Positions 1 through 7,141 are shown, numbered from the stretch's first letter. The stretch: DNA of 11,012 bases from Bacteroidales bacterium (GCA_026988445.1 JALSLF010000447.1:1-11012); one strand, 5' to 3'. Numbers and translations: made by a program. Notes: generated by a model not told the origin, from the sequence alone.

Positions 1-1
1 T

Positions 2-418
2 GCTGAGATTTATAAAACACGAAAAAAAATTAATGCCGTTATACATACTCATCAGCAAAATGCTTCAACGGTTGCTGCTGCCAGGCGCGAAATTCCACCT
101 ATTTTAGATGACATGGCTCAAATCCTCGGACCAAGTGTTCGTGTTGCTGAATATGCATTGCCCGGAACAAAAAAAATAGTCAAAGCAACGCTTAAAGCAC
201 TTAAAGGGCGAAATGCCGCATTAATGGCAAATCATGGTGCTGTAGTTGTGGGTTCTGATATGGAAGAAGCCTTTATTGCAGCTGAAGTTCTCGAAAAAAC
301 GGCAAAAGCGTTTATCGAAGCATCTTTTTTAGGAGAGGCGAAAAGCATTAATAAATTTGAAGCATGGTATATGCATCAGTATTACATCAGAAAATATGGA
401 AAGCAGAAAAAAATATAA
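2..418 (+). CDS. Class II aldolase/adducin-family sugar-phosphate aldolase, C-terminal fragment
   Basis: The reading frame is open from the window edge, so the N-terminus is missing; 138 residues remain of a family usually about 210-230 long. The family contains zinc-dependent enzymes that cleave or epimerise sugar phosphates such as L-fuculose-1-phosphate or L-ribulose-5-phosphate in the cytoplasm. Seen in the fragment: an Ile-His-Thr-His motif with His15 and His17, and a third His at residue 78 in Asn-His-Gly. The 61-residue spacing from His17 to His78 equals the spacing of zinc ligands His94 and His155 that I recall for E. coli FucA. The catalytic acidic residue would lie upstream of the window. 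The Met at 113-115 is internal, not the start, because the zinc-binding histidines precede it. The next gene follows on the same strand after 51 bp. The family is near certain; the exact substrate cannot be told from this fragment. Confidence 0.88.
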   Translation, partial: AEIYKTRKKINAVIHTHQQNASTVAAARREIPPILDDMAQILGPSVRVAEYALPGTKKIVKATLKALKGRNAALMANHGAVVVGSDMEEAFIAAEVLEKTAKAFIEASFLGEAKSINKFEAWYMHQYYIRKYGKQKKI

Positions 419-469
419 ATTTTGTAAATCCCGATAAAAATATAACTTTTGCAAGAAATACTTGTTATT

Positions 470-1195
470 ATGGATGAAGAAAATATTTTTGACAAAATAG
501 AAGAACTTTTTGGGAAAAAACCGGATAATTTTAGTATAATCGAACAGCAGATTGATATTAAAATTCAGATGGACTATTTTGAGAAATCAAAAGAGCTGAA
601 AAATAAACCCCCGGATACTAAAGAAGTTTTGAATGAAAAAGAATGCTTGTTTGATGAAGCTATTGACATGGAAACCAAAAAGATGACTTTATTGCGTTTA
701 GCAAGTATTGACAGTGTCGAAGCGTATAGAACTATTGAACATTTTATTCCTAATGCCGAAGCGGAAATTAAAGATTGGGCTTTTCTTGCTTTGCAAGAAA
801 GTCGTTCAATGATTGAAAGTTCATTGCTTAATGAAAGTCAGATAATTATATCAACAGGACTTGGCGGAAAAGGTAAAAAATTAAGGTATTTTACAGTTTT
901 ATCATCTACAGAAAACAAAGAGTTTAGTGATTTACAAAAGAAACTCATCGAAAAAGAACTGGTTTTTTCTTTAAAAAAGAACGATGGTGAATTGGAAAAA
1001 ATTGAATTTATTGAGCATTATGCTACTATTTTATCCATTGTTCCCATTATGGTTTCAATTAAGAACATAATAAAATCAGTGGTAGATGAATGTAACCAAA
1101 TAGGCAATTTTATAGCTCAAAAATATATTGTTACCAATGTAAAAGAATTTACGATTGATGAAATTAAAGATGCATGGGAGCATATTACTGATTAG
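470..1195 (+). CDS. Conserved-looking hypothetical protein, helical, HEAT-like central segment
   Basis: I do not recognise a named family. From the ATG at 470 the product has 241 residues; an in-frame TTG at 449 would add seven, but ATG is preferred because nothing resembling a ribosome site favours TTG. The protein is rich in Glu, Lys and Ile with no signal peptide or membrane segment, so it is probably cytoplasmic. The stretch around residues 65-115 (KMTLLRLASIDSVEAYRTIE onward, including a DWAFLALQESR segment) looks like short antiparallel helices of the HEAT type. It is followed by a Gly-rich turn (TGLGGKGKKLRYF) and a mixed alpha/beta C-terminal half. The gene follows the aldolase after 51 bp on the same strand and may share its transcript. 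No catalytic motif is visible. Existence of the gene is well supported by length and codon use; its function is unknown. Confidence 0.8.
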   Translation: MDEENIFDKIEELFGKKPDNFSIIEQQIDIKIQMDYFEKSKELKNKPPDTKEVLNEKECLFDEAIDMETKKMTLLRLASIDSVEAYRTIEHFIPNAEAEIKDWAFLALQESRSMIESSLLNESQIIISTGLGGKGKKLRYFTVLSSTENKEFSDLQKKLIEKELVFSLKKNDGELEKIEFIEHYATILSIVPIMVSIKNIIKSVVDECNQIGNFIAQKYIVTNVKEFTIDEIKDAWEHITD

Positions 1196-1485
1196 TATGT
1201 AAAGAAATAATGGGACTACCATGAATTTAGTGGAGTAAAGTAAATATAGGATAACTTGTCCTAATACCGGTAAGCGATAGTTTTCAAAATACATCTGTGT
1301 ACACGTGTCCGACCACTGGCGGATTTGCGTTATTTGCGGGAAAAACATTTGCCGCAGGCAAACCTAGTGTTCTTTGCGCTTAGAAAAAAAATCGAAGATG
1401 TTTAAAATATGTTCAACTACCTATGTAAACCCGATTTGTATTTTCCCTGTAAAATGGTGGTAGAACTGAAATAATTATAGAAAGT
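1196..1485. other. Intergenic region with short palindromes and repeat-like sequence
   Basis: No gene is supported in these 290 bp; a minus-strand ORF overlapping its start is low-complexity and shadows the upstream gene. The region holds a short hairpin word, TTTGCCGCAGGCAAA (1348-1362). Around it is sequence rich in repeated TTTGCG words (1324-1378) that resembles degenerate intergenic repeats of Bacteroidota. At 1213-1234 is a stretch (CTACCATGAATTTAGTGGAG) that is, with about three mismatches, the reverse complement of 6700-6720 upstream of the siaC-like gene. No riboswitch is recognised ahead of the thiamine-binding gene. Confidence 0.5.
1450..1466 (+). promoter_or_regulatory. Candidate promoter/leader block shared with the siaC-acs upstream region
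   Basis: The 17-mer TAAAATGGTGGTAGAAC differs at only three positions from the block at 6707-6723 upstream of the siaC-like gene. In both places it sits 20-25 bp before the start codon. At 6707 the first eight bases match the Bacteroidota -7 consensus TAnnTTTG; here the match is poor (TAAAATGG) and no -33 TTTG is seen at the right distance. It may be a degenerate promoter or simply another copy of a palindromic intergenic word. Confidence 0.3.
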
Positions 1486-1776
1486 ATGAAAAAAGTAAAT
1501 CTTGCACTTCAAATAATCCCTATTGTAAGTGCCGAAAAAGTATTCCCAATTGTAGATAAAGCTATTGAGTATATAGCTCAAAGCGGTATAAAATACCGTG
1601 TAACTCCTTTTGAAACGGTTTTGGAAGGCTATTTGGATGAAATTTTGGAAATTATTAAAGGAGCACAAAATGCTTGTTATAATGCCGGAGCCGATGAACT
1701 GATTACCAATATCAAAATCCATTCGAGTAAAACAAAAGATTTGTTTATCGAAGATAAAACAGGAAAATACGATTGA
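1486..1776 (+). CDS. Thiamine-binding protein of the MTH1187/YkoF-like family (DUF77)
   Basis: A complete 96-residue protein with the full length of the single-domain MTH1187 family (Pfam Thiamine_BP). These are small ferredoxin-like alpha/beta proteins that form tetramers; related YkoF domains bind thiamine or its pyrimidine moiety. Seen: an N-terminal strand (VNLALQIIPIV), then a helix with VFPIVDKAIEYIAQSGIKY, the family's PFETVLEG segment with its Thr and Glu, and a second half with a Cys-Asn-Ala-Gly-Ala-Asp loop ending in a strand (ELITNIKIH). There is no signal peptide, so it acts in the cytoplasm. The start is the only reasonable Met; a weak GAAAG precedes it by a few bases. It is monocistronic by position, facing icmF. 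No TPP riboswitch is visible upstream and no thiamine biosynthesis gene is next to it, so the ligand is inferred from the family alone. Confidence 0.85.
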   Translation: MKKVNLALQIIPIVSAEKVFPIVDKAIEYIAQSGIKYRVTPFETVLEGYLDEILEIIKGAQNACYNAGADELITNIKIHSSKTKDLFIEDKTGKYD

Positions 1777-1790
1777 TAAAGGTTTTTTAA

Positions 1791-1816
1791 GGACGATGCT
1801 ATTACAAACATCGTCC
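1791..1816. terminator. Convergent hairpin between the thiamine-binding gene and icmF
   Basis: A perfect 8-bp inverted repeat, GGACGATG / CATCGTCC, with a 10-nt loop lies in the 47-bp gap between two converging genes. No clear T-run follows on either strand, only AT-rich sequence on the left, so it is a candidate bidirectional terminator rather than a textbook intrinsic one. Confidence 0.5.
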
Positions 1817-1823
1817 CGGTAAT

Positions 1824-4800
1824 CTACATATTTCTTCTGTATTGTCCGCCTACATTAAACAGTGCGTTGGTAATTTGCCCGATAGAACAATATTTGGCGG
1901 TTTCCATTAATTCCTCAAAAATATTTCCGTTTAAAGAAGCTTTTCTTTGCAATTCTTTCAATTTTTCGGGAGCAATATCAGCCCATGTTTTATGCAATTG
2001 TTCAAGCATTTGAATTTGATATTCTTTTTCTTTCTTAGTAGCACGAATAACTTCACCTGGAACAACGGTTGGTGAGCCTTTTGATGATAGAAATGTATTC
2101 ACCCCCATAATCGGTAATTCCCCTGAGTGTTTTAAACGTTCATAATACAAGGATTCTTCTTGTATTTTACTACGCTGATACATGGTTTCCATTGCACCAA
2201 GTACGCCCCCGCGTTCAGTCAAGCGGTCAAATTCTAACATAACCGCTTCTTCAACAAGTTCGGTCAACTCTTCAATAATAAAAGAGCCTTGCAAAGGATT
2301 TTGATTTTTTGCCAAACCCAATTCATGGTTTATAATCAATTGGATAGCCATAGCCCGTCTTACCGATTCTTCGGTAGGTGTGGTAATGGCTTCGTCATAA
2401 GCATTGGTATGTAGTGAGTTACAGTTGTCGTAAATAGCGTATAAAGCTTGCAAAGTAGTACGAATATCGTTAAAATCAATTTCTTGTGCGTGTAATGAGC
2501 GTCCTGATGTTTGGATATGGTATTTTAATTTTTGCGAACGTTCATTGGCTTTGTATTTCAATTTCATGGCTTTTGCCCAAATAAGGCGTGCCACACGTCC
2601 CATTACCGAATACTCGGGGTCGATTCCGTTTGAGAAAAAGAACGATAAATTCGGTGCAAACTTATTAATATCCATACCGCGCGCAGCATAATATTCAACG
2701 TAGGTAAAACCATTTGCCAAAGTAAATGCCAATTGTGTTATCGGATTAGCCCCTGCTTCGGCAATATGATATCCCGAAATAGAAACCGAGTAAAAATTAC
2801 GAACATTATGATTAATAAAGTATTCTTGCACATCGCCCATTAGTTTTAAAGAAAAATCAGTGGAATAAATACAGGTATTTTGTGCCTGATCTTCTTTCAA
2901 AATATCGGCTTGAACCGTTCCGCGCACTTTACTTAAAGTTTCGGCTTTTATTTTTTCATAAACATCTTTCGGCAAAACCATATCGCCGGTAACGCCTAAT
3001 AAAAAAGTACCCAGCCCGTTATTTCCTTCGGGTAAATCTCCTTGATAGGCAGGGCGTTTTGTACCTTTGCTTTTGTAGATTTCGTCAATTTTTTCTTGCA
3101 CCTGTTTTTCCAATCCGTTTTTGCGGATATAAATTTCGCATTGTTGATCAATGGCGGCATTTAAAAAATAAGCCATCATAATCGGTGCAGGTCCGTTTAT
3201 GGTCATCGAAACCGAAGTAGTCGGAGCAGAAAGGTCAAAGCCCGAATATAGCTTTTTAGCATCATCTAAACAAGCAATTGAAACTCCCGAGTTGCCAATT
3301 TTTCCATAAATGTCCGGGCGGCGGTCAGGGTCTTCGCCATATAAAGTAACCGAGTCAAAAGCCGTACTTAAACGTGCTGCCGGCATCCCCATCGATACGT
3401 AATGAAAACGTTTATTCGTGCGCTCCGGTCCGCCTTCTCCGGCAAACATACGTGTCGGGTCTTCGTTTTCGCGTTTAAACGGGAAAACTCCGGCTGCAAA
3501 CGGAAATTCGCCCGGAACGTTTTCACTTAAACTCCAGCGTAAAATATCGCCCCAGCCTTTATATTTTGGTAGAACAACTTTGGGTATTTGCAAATGCGAT
3601 AAGGTTTCGCTATGAGTTTTAACTTTTATTTCTTTATCGCGCACTTTGAATACATAGTATTCATTTTTATAGGCTTGTTTTTTTGCTTCCCATTCGTCAA
3701 GTATTTTTTTGTTGCGCGGGTCAAGGTTTAGAGCTACTTCATCATATAAATTTTGTAAGTTTTGTTTTAGCTCATCATTATCATCAGCCAAATCAATAGC
3801 TTTTTTAATACCGTAAAGTTTGTCTGCTGTTTCAGCTTGTTCTTCAACCCATTGGTTATAAGTCCGTACTGTTTCCGATATTTCAGATAAATAGCGTACA
3901 CGTTCGGGTGGAATTACCGTAATTTTTTCGTTATTAATTTCTTTATGTTTAATATCAGCATGAAAATCAAGCCCTAATTTTTCTTTCAGCTTTTTAAACA
4001 AAGCATGGTAGAGTTTATTTACACCCGGATCATTAAATTGCGAAGCAATAGTACCGTAAACAGGGAGTTTGTCTGCATCTTCTTCCCATAAATTATGATT
4101 GCGAGCATATTGTTTTTTTACATCGCGCAAAGCATCTAATGCACCGCGTTTGTCAAATTTGTTAATGGCAATTAAATCGGCAAAATCAAGCATGTCAATT
4201 TTTTCCAATTGCGTGGCTGCACCATATTCAGGAGTCATAACATACATCGAAACATCACTGTGCTCAATTATTTCGGTATCTGATTGCCCAATTCCCGATG
4301 TTTCCAAAATAATTAAATCATAGGCTGCGGCTTTCAAAACTTTTACGGCATCGGTAACGTATTTACTCATTGCCAAATTTGCCTGACGAGTTGCCAAAGA
4401 GCGCATATAAACCCGTTCATCATTAATTGAGTTCATACGGATACGATCTCCCAATAAAGCACCGCCTGTTTTTCGTTTCGATGGGTCCACCGAAACAATA
4501 CCAATAGTTTTATCCTTAAAATCATTAAGATAACGTCTTACAAGCTCATCTACCAAAGACGATTTTCCCGAACCGCCGGTACCCGTAATACCAATTACCG
4601 GAATATTTTTATCTTTTGCCAAATCGTCAATTTTTTTTAGCTCTTCCCTGTGTTTTTCAGGAAAGTTTTCGGCAGATGTTATCAAACCGGCTATTGCATT
4701 GATATTTTCCTTTCTAAGATCATCAATCGAATAGGCAAATTCTTTTCCAAGCGGAAAATCAGCACCTTTAATTAAATCGTTAATCATCCCCTGCAAGCCC

Positions 4801-5189
4801 ATTTCTCTTCCGTCATCGGGCGAATAGATGCGTGTAATACCGTAATCCTGCAGCTCTTTAATTTCTTCCGGCAAAATTACGCCACCGCCGCCACCGTATA
4901 TTTTTATATGTCCGGCATTTTTTTCCTGTAAAAGATCATACATGTATTTAAAAAATTCCATGTGTCCACCCTGATACGAGGTGATAGCTATTGCCTGCAC
5001 ATCTTCTTGAATGGCACAATTTACAATTTCAAGAACAGAGCGGTTGTGTCCCAGATGAATAACTTCAACACCGGTAGCTTGAATAATACGGCGCATAACA
5101 TTTATGGCTGCATCATGTCCATCAAATAAAGAGGCAGCCGTAACAATACGAATATTGTTTTTCGGAATATATTTTTCTACTTTTTGCAT
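1824..5189 (-). CDS. icmF: Fused isobutyryl-CoA mutase IcmF (B12 domain + G-protein chaperone + mutase)
   Basis: This 1121-residue adenosylcobalamin enzyme reversibly converts isobutyryl-CoA to n-butyryl-CoA and carries its own MeaI-type GTPase chaperone. Domains in order: a B12-binding domain (about 1-140) with SLFDGHDAA, where His25 is the lower cobalt ligand, and a Gly-rich loop at 99-103; then a GTPase domain (about 190-420) with Walker [10 protein letters not shown] (203-211), [19 protein letters not shown] (234-252), ETSGIGQSD (296-304) and the guanine-specific NKFD (343-346); then a helical linker; then the mutase TIM barrel (about 545-1100). The substrate pocket has GVFPFKR (Phe569) and AQNTC (Gln770). 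I recall that IcmF enzymes have Phe and Gln where methylmalonyl-CoA mutase has Tyr and Arg, so isobutyryl-CoA is favoured over methylmalonyl-CoA. A segment of about 70 residues at 684-754 looks longer than in the shorter proteobacterial IcmF. The ATG is 25 bp downstream of a good -7 box. No cobalamin riboswitch is seen upstream. Databases often label such proteins methylmalonyl-CoA mutase. Confidence 0.95.
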   Translation of the reverse strand: MQKVEKYIPKNNIRIVTAASLFDGHDAAINVMRRIIQATGVEVIHLGHNRSVLEIVNCAIQEDVQAIAITSYQGGHMEFFKYMYDLLQEKNAGHIKIYGGGGGVILPEEIKELQDYGITRIYSPDDGREMGLQGMINDLIKGADFPLGKEFAYSIDDLRKENINAIAGLITSAENFPEKHREELKKIDDLAKDKNIPVIGITGTGGSGKSSLVDELVRRYLNDFKDKTIGIVSVDPSKRKTGGALLGDRIRMNSINDERVYMRSLATRQANLAMSKYVTDAVKVLKAAAYDLIILETSGIGQSDTEIIEHSDVSMYVMTPEYGAATQLEKIDMLDFADLIAINKFDKRGALDALRDVKKQYARNHNLWEEDADKLPVYGTIASQFNDPGVNKLYHALFKKLKEKLGLDFHADIKHKEINNEKITVIPPERVRYLSEISETVRTYNQWVEEQAETADKLYGIKKAIDLADDNDELKQNLQNLYDEVALNLDPRNKKILDEWEAKKQAYKNEYYVFKVRDKEIKVKTHSETLSHLQIPKVVLPKYKGWGDILRWSLSENVPGEFPFAAGVFPFKRENEDPTRMFAGEGGPERTNKRFHYVSMGMPAARLSTAFDSVTLYGEDPDRRPDIYGKIGNSGVSIACLDDAKKLYSGFDLSAPTTSVSMTINGPAPIMMAYFLNAAIDQQCEIYIRKNGLEKQVQEKIDEIYKSKGTKRPAYQGDLPEGNNGLGTFLLGVTGDMVLPKDVYEKIKAETLSKVRGTVQADILKEDQAQNTCIYSTDFSLKLMGDVQEYFINHNVRNFYSVSISGYHIAEAGANPITQLAFTLANGFTYVEYYAARGMDINKFAPNLSFFFSNGIDPEYSVMGRVARLIWAKAMKLKYKANERSQKLKYHIQTSGRSLHAQEIDFNDIRTTLQALYAIYDNCNSLHTNAYDEAITTPTEESVRRAMAIQLIINHELGLAKNQNPLQGSFIIEELTELVEEAVMLEFDRLTERGGVLGAMETMYQRSKIQEESLYYERLKHSGELPIMGVNTFLSSKGSPTVVPGEVIRATKKEKEYQIQMLEQLHKTWADIAPEKLKELQRKASLNGNIFEELMETAKYCSIGQITNALFNVGGQYRRNM

Positions 5190-5213
5190 TAGGTTTGAGT
5201 TTTTTTATTTACG

Positions 5214-5221
5214 CAAATGTA
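5214..5221 (-). promoter_or_regulatory. Candidate -7 box for icmF
   Basis: Read on the minus strand this is TACATTTG, an exact match to the Bacteroidota -7 consensus TAnnTTTG, 24 bases before the icmF ATG. That predicts a leader of roughly 18-20 nt, too short for a riboswitch. The expected TTTG at -33 is not evident; the sequence there is AT- and CT-rich. This is consensus matching only. Confidence 0.5.
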
Positions 5222-5305
5222 TATAAAAATATTAAATCATAGAAGAAGGTATATATGTCCGGTTTTCACTATTAAATATTATACCAAAAGGATTAAAAAA
5301 TATTT

Positions 5306-5452
5306 TGGGTGGCGGTCGGGCTTTCCGCTCATAGTCCTCGTCCGCAATGCTGCAAAAGCAGGTCGGCAAAGTAGCTTCCGTTGGTCGCTCTTTCCCGCCG
5401 GCTTTTGCAAAGCATTGCGTCCTGTGGGCTATCCGCTGCAATCCCTGCCACA
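5306..5452. repeat. More GC-rich structured intergenic element with inverted ends
   Basis: About 147 bp of clearly higher GC than its surroundings, placed just upstream of the icmF promoter. Its ends pair imperfectly (GTGGCGG near 5309 with CCTGCCAC at 5444-5451). Inside, GCAATGCTGCAAAAGC (5344-5359) pairs with GCTTTTGCAAAGCATTGC (5401-5418), leaving a 2-nt bulge. Two related words recur, GGGCTTTCCGCT (5318-5329) and GGGCTATCCGCT (5426-5437), each followed by a similar tail (ATAGTCC, GCAATCC). I associate the GGGCTTTCCGCT type of sequence with dispersed intergenic repeats in Bacteroidota, but cannot confirm it here. It could be a MITE-like element or a structured RNA. Small ORFs on both strands cross it but have no protein-like character. 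Confidence 0.6.
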
Positions 5453-5482
5453 AGTGCGTGCACATATACAGCGATTTTGTAT

Positions 5483-5774
5483 CTTTTATGCTACTGAAAT
5501 AATTTTAATATTTAAGCACCAAAGGTGCGAAATATTCTAACATTGGGTGCAGCCCAATGATTTCTGAATAAGAATAAAGATAAGCACCAAAGGTGCGAAA
5601 TAATATAAGTCTAAATCCGTAACTATATTCTACTGTAATACCAAAAATCAACTTTGTCAATTTTCGGATAAATCTATCACGCACCTTTGGTGCTTTCATA
5701 TTTTTTTGAAACAATATACCTATCCCGTTGGGATACGCTATTATATTCCGCACCTTTGGTGCTAAAAAATCACT
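5483..5774 (+). repeat. Palindromic repeat unit, copy A
   Basis: The core (5516-5774) contains, in order: GCACCAAAGGTGC (5516), CATTGGGTGCAGCCCAATG (5541-5559), GCACCAAAGGTGC (5584), a unique-looking spacer, GCACCTTTGGTGC (5681), TATCCCGTTGGGATA (5721-5735) and GCACCTTTGGTGC (5750-5762). It aligns without gaps to 5905-6163 with eight differences, about 97% identity. The outer 13-mers face each other, so the unit has inverted ends (GCACCAAAGGTGCGRAATAT). The 33 bp before it (5483-5515) recur almost unchanged at 6162-6192. A minus-strand ORF over this copy and its twin over copy B are by-products of the repeat. Confidence 0.85.
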
Positions 5775-5882
5775 ATTGATTTAATAAATCAAATTTTCTC
5801 ATTAAATTTTAAAAAATAGACGAAATTGAGACCTGAAAACAAACCAAAATAATGTAAAAGTTAAAACTTTTATGCAGTAATG
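5775..5882. other. AT-rich spacer between repeat copies A and B
   Basis: No gene is seen. The only structure noticed is TTGATTTAATAAATCAA (5776-5792), a 7-bp inverted repeat with a 3-nt centre, directly after copy A. The rest is unstructured AT-rich sequence. Confidence 0.4.
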
Positions 5883-6164
5883 AATATTATTTTTGAAAGC
5901 AGTAGCACCAAAGGTGCGAAATATTCTAACATTGGGTGCAGTCCAATGATTTCTAAATAAGAATAAAGATGAGTACCAAAGGTGCGAAATAATATAAGCT
6001 TAAATCCGTAACTATATTCTACTGTAATACCAAAAATCAACTTTGTCAATTTTCGGATAAATCTATCACGCACCTTTGGTGCTTTCATATTTTTTTGAAA
6101 CAATATACCTATCCCGTTGGGATAGGCTATAATATTCCGCACCTTTGGTGCTAAAAAATCACTT
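5883..6164 (+). repeat. Palindromic repeat unit, copy B
   Basis: This is the second near-identical copy, shifted exactly 389 bp from copy A, with the same order of hairpin words: 13-mers at 5905, 5973 (variant GTACCAAAGGTGC), 6070 and 6139, the CATTGGG hairpin at 5930-5948 (one C-to-T change) and TATCCCGTTGGGATA at 6110-6124. Its left flank 5883-5904 (AATATTATTTTTGAAAGCAG) is absent from copy A but recurs inverted at 9504-9521, which marks it as part of the element. Two of the changes turn G-C pairs into G-U pairs in a plus-strand RNA and so keep the hairpins. Confidence 0.85.
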
Positions 6165-6350
6165 TTATGCTACTTAAATAATTTTAATATAAGCACCAAA
6201 GGTGCAAAATATAATAGCATTGGGTGCAGCCCAATGATTTCTAATATGAATAATAATAAGATCCAAAGGTGCGAAATATTCTAACATTGGGTGCAGCCCA
6301 ATGATTTCTAAATAAGAATAAAGATGAGCACCAAAGGTGCGAGATAATAT
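6162..6350 (+). repeat. 67-68 bp tandem hairpin modules, array C
   Basis: A partial copy that repeats only the left half of the unit. The 13-mer recurs at 6193, 6260 (decayed, GATCCAAAGGTGC) and 6328, giving spacings of 67 and 68 bp; copies A and B also space their first two 13-mers by 68 bp. Between them lie CATTGGGTGCAGCCCAATG hairpins at 6218-6236 and 6285-6303. The array begins with the same 31-33 bp flank that precedes copy A. The spacers are near copies of one another, unlike CRISPR spacers. Confidence 0.8.
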
Positions 6351-6428
6351 TCAAACCGTCAATTTCCCTGTACCAATTGTAAAATTATATCTGATTTAAA
6401 AAATATTTTTTATATTAGCTTTTTATTC

Positions 6429-6470
6429 AACCTAAATTGATACTTATTGAATAATCGTTCAATTTAGGTT
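6429..6470. repeat. Perfect 12-bp inverted repeat
   Basis: AACCTAAATTGA (6429-6440) and TCAATTTAGGTT (6459-6470) are exact reverse complements around an 18-nt loop; the loop contains a further ATTGA/TCAAT pairing that would compete. It lies about 280 bp upstream of the siaC-like gene in otherwise unstructured AT-rich sequence. No T-run follows, so a terminator role is doubtful; an operator or structured RNA is possible. Confidence 0.5.
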
Positions 6471-6585
6471 CAAAGCAGGAAATTGATTCTATCGTTATTT
6501 TAAGGGAAAAATATATATTGTAATTTGCCAAAGGACAGATGAGCTGAAAAGTTCTTTATATTTTTTATACTTGCTTGGCAATACG

Positions 6586-6657
6586 CTATTGTCAATAGCC
6601 CCGACTTTTAAGTCGGGGAACAATTACAAGCCGGAATACGAATTTGGGCTTTAGCCC
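6586..6657. repeat. Cluster of three different palindromic words
   Basis: Within 72 bp are CTATTGTCAATAG (6586-6598), CCCCGACTTTTAAGTCGGGG (6599-6618) and GGGCTTTAGCCC (6646-6657). The first two abut directly. Each is a compact hairpin with a short centre and a sequence unlike the 13-mer family. They lie 50-120 bp before the candidate siaC-acs promoter, so they are probably untranscribed from that promoter. They could end upstream transcription or be insertions of REP-like words. Confidence 0.6.
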
Positions 6658-6706
6658 TTTTGCATTTGCCTGAGTTGAAAGTTTAGGGATTATAATTAAA
6701 TTCCAC

Positions 6707-6714
6707 TAAATTTG
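6707..6714 (+). promoter_or_regulatory. Candidate -7 box for the siaC-acs operon
   Basis: TAAATTTG matches TAnnTTTG exactly and lies 34 bp before the siaC-like ATG. A weak -33 candidate (TTTA at 6682-6685) is 21 bp upstream. The box is embedded in a rough palindrome, TTCCACTAAATTTGTGGTAGAA, so a repressor could overlap it. Consensus matching only. Confidence 0.5.
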
Positions 6715-6748
6715 TGGTAGAACCTGAAAATTTAAATACATTACATTT

Positions 6749-7141
6749 ATGAAGCCTTTAATAATAAAACAGAAAAACAATACCATAGGTATTGTCTTAG
6801 ACCCTGAAAAGAATATTTTTAAATTTGAGGGGCGTTCCTTACCTGAAAATACTGTGAAATTTTTTGAACCGGTAATTAAGTGGTTGGATGAGTACAAGAA
6901 AAATCCGGCAGATAAAACGCATATTCATATGAATTTTATATACTTTAATACATCATCAGCAAAAATGATTTTAGAAGTTTTGGAACAGTTTGAAGAAATA
7001 TACAAAGTCGGCAAAGATGTAAAACTTGTTTGGCACTATATGGAAGGTGATTATGATATCAGGGAAGCCGGTGAAGAATATGAAAGCATGGTAAGTATTC
7101 CTTTTGAATATGTAGAACATCCCGAAGAAGAATACGAATAA
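6749..7141 (+). CDS. SiaC-like regulatory phosphoprotein (DUF1987 family)
   Basis: A 130-residue cytoplasmic protein with the full length and features of the SiaC family. Seen: a GRSLPENTVKFFEPVIKWLD segment (28-47) and YFNTSSAK (65-72) with Thr68. In Pseudomonas aeruginosa SiaC the phospho-acceptor is, as I recall, also Thr68 within the same Asn-Thr-Ser-Ser motif; there SiaB phosphorylates it, SiaA (a PP2C phosphatase) removes the phosphate, and unphosphorylated SiaC activates the diguanylate cyclase SiaD. The C-terminus is strongly acidic. None of those partners is in this window. Instead acs follows after 34 bp on the same strand with no evident separate promoter, so the two are probably co-transcribed. 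Family assignment is firm; any link to c-di-GMP or to Acs is inference. Confidence 0.87.
   Translation: MKPLIIKQKNNTIGIVLDPEKNIFKFEGRSLPENTVKFFEPVIKWLDEYKKNPADKTHIHMNFIYFNTSSAKMILEVLEQFEEIYKVGKDVKLVWHYMEGDYDIREAGEEYESMVSIPFEYVEHPEEEYE

Noticed and set aside
449..469. TTG start for the hypothetical protein giving seven extra residues
   Set aside because: The ATG at 470 is a normal start, and the seven extra residues show no added feature.
1380..1485. TPP riboswitch upstream of the thiamine-binding gene
   Set aside because: The characteristic CTGAGA and related conserved boxes are absent, and the gap contains only short repeats.
1076..1722. Minus-strand ORFs at 1076-1348 and 1417-1722
   Set aside because: They are antisense shadows of well-supported plus-strand genes, with Phe/Tyr/Ile-rich composition typical of reverse-strand AT-rich DNA.
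1824..5189. Annotation of the large minus-strand gene as ordinary methylmalonyl-CoA mutase
   Set aside because: The order B12 domain, GTPase, mutase in one chain and the Phe/Gln pocket are those of IcmF, whereas methylmalonyl-CoA mutase has a C-terminal B12 domain and Tyr/Arg in the pocket.
5190..5300. Cobalamin riboswitch for the B12-dependent icmF
   Set aside because: No B12-box-like sequence or multi-stem leader is seen, and the best -7 box leaves a leader of only about 20 nt.
5217..5540. ORFs on both strands over the GC-rich element
   Set aside because: They cross a structured repeat, have no family resemblance, and one begins inside the icmF promoter region.
5505..6142. Two similar minus-strand ORFs (5505-5753 and 5870-6142) that look like a duplicated small gene family
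   Set aside because: They are translations of the duplicated palindromic repeat. Their similarity comes from the DNA repeat, and hairpin words encode the recurring APLV and GLHPM strings.
5516..6350. Possible CRISPR array because of regularly spaced palindromic repeats
   Set aside because: The 13-nt repeats are too short, occur in both orientations, the intervening segments are near copies of one another, and no cas gene is visible.
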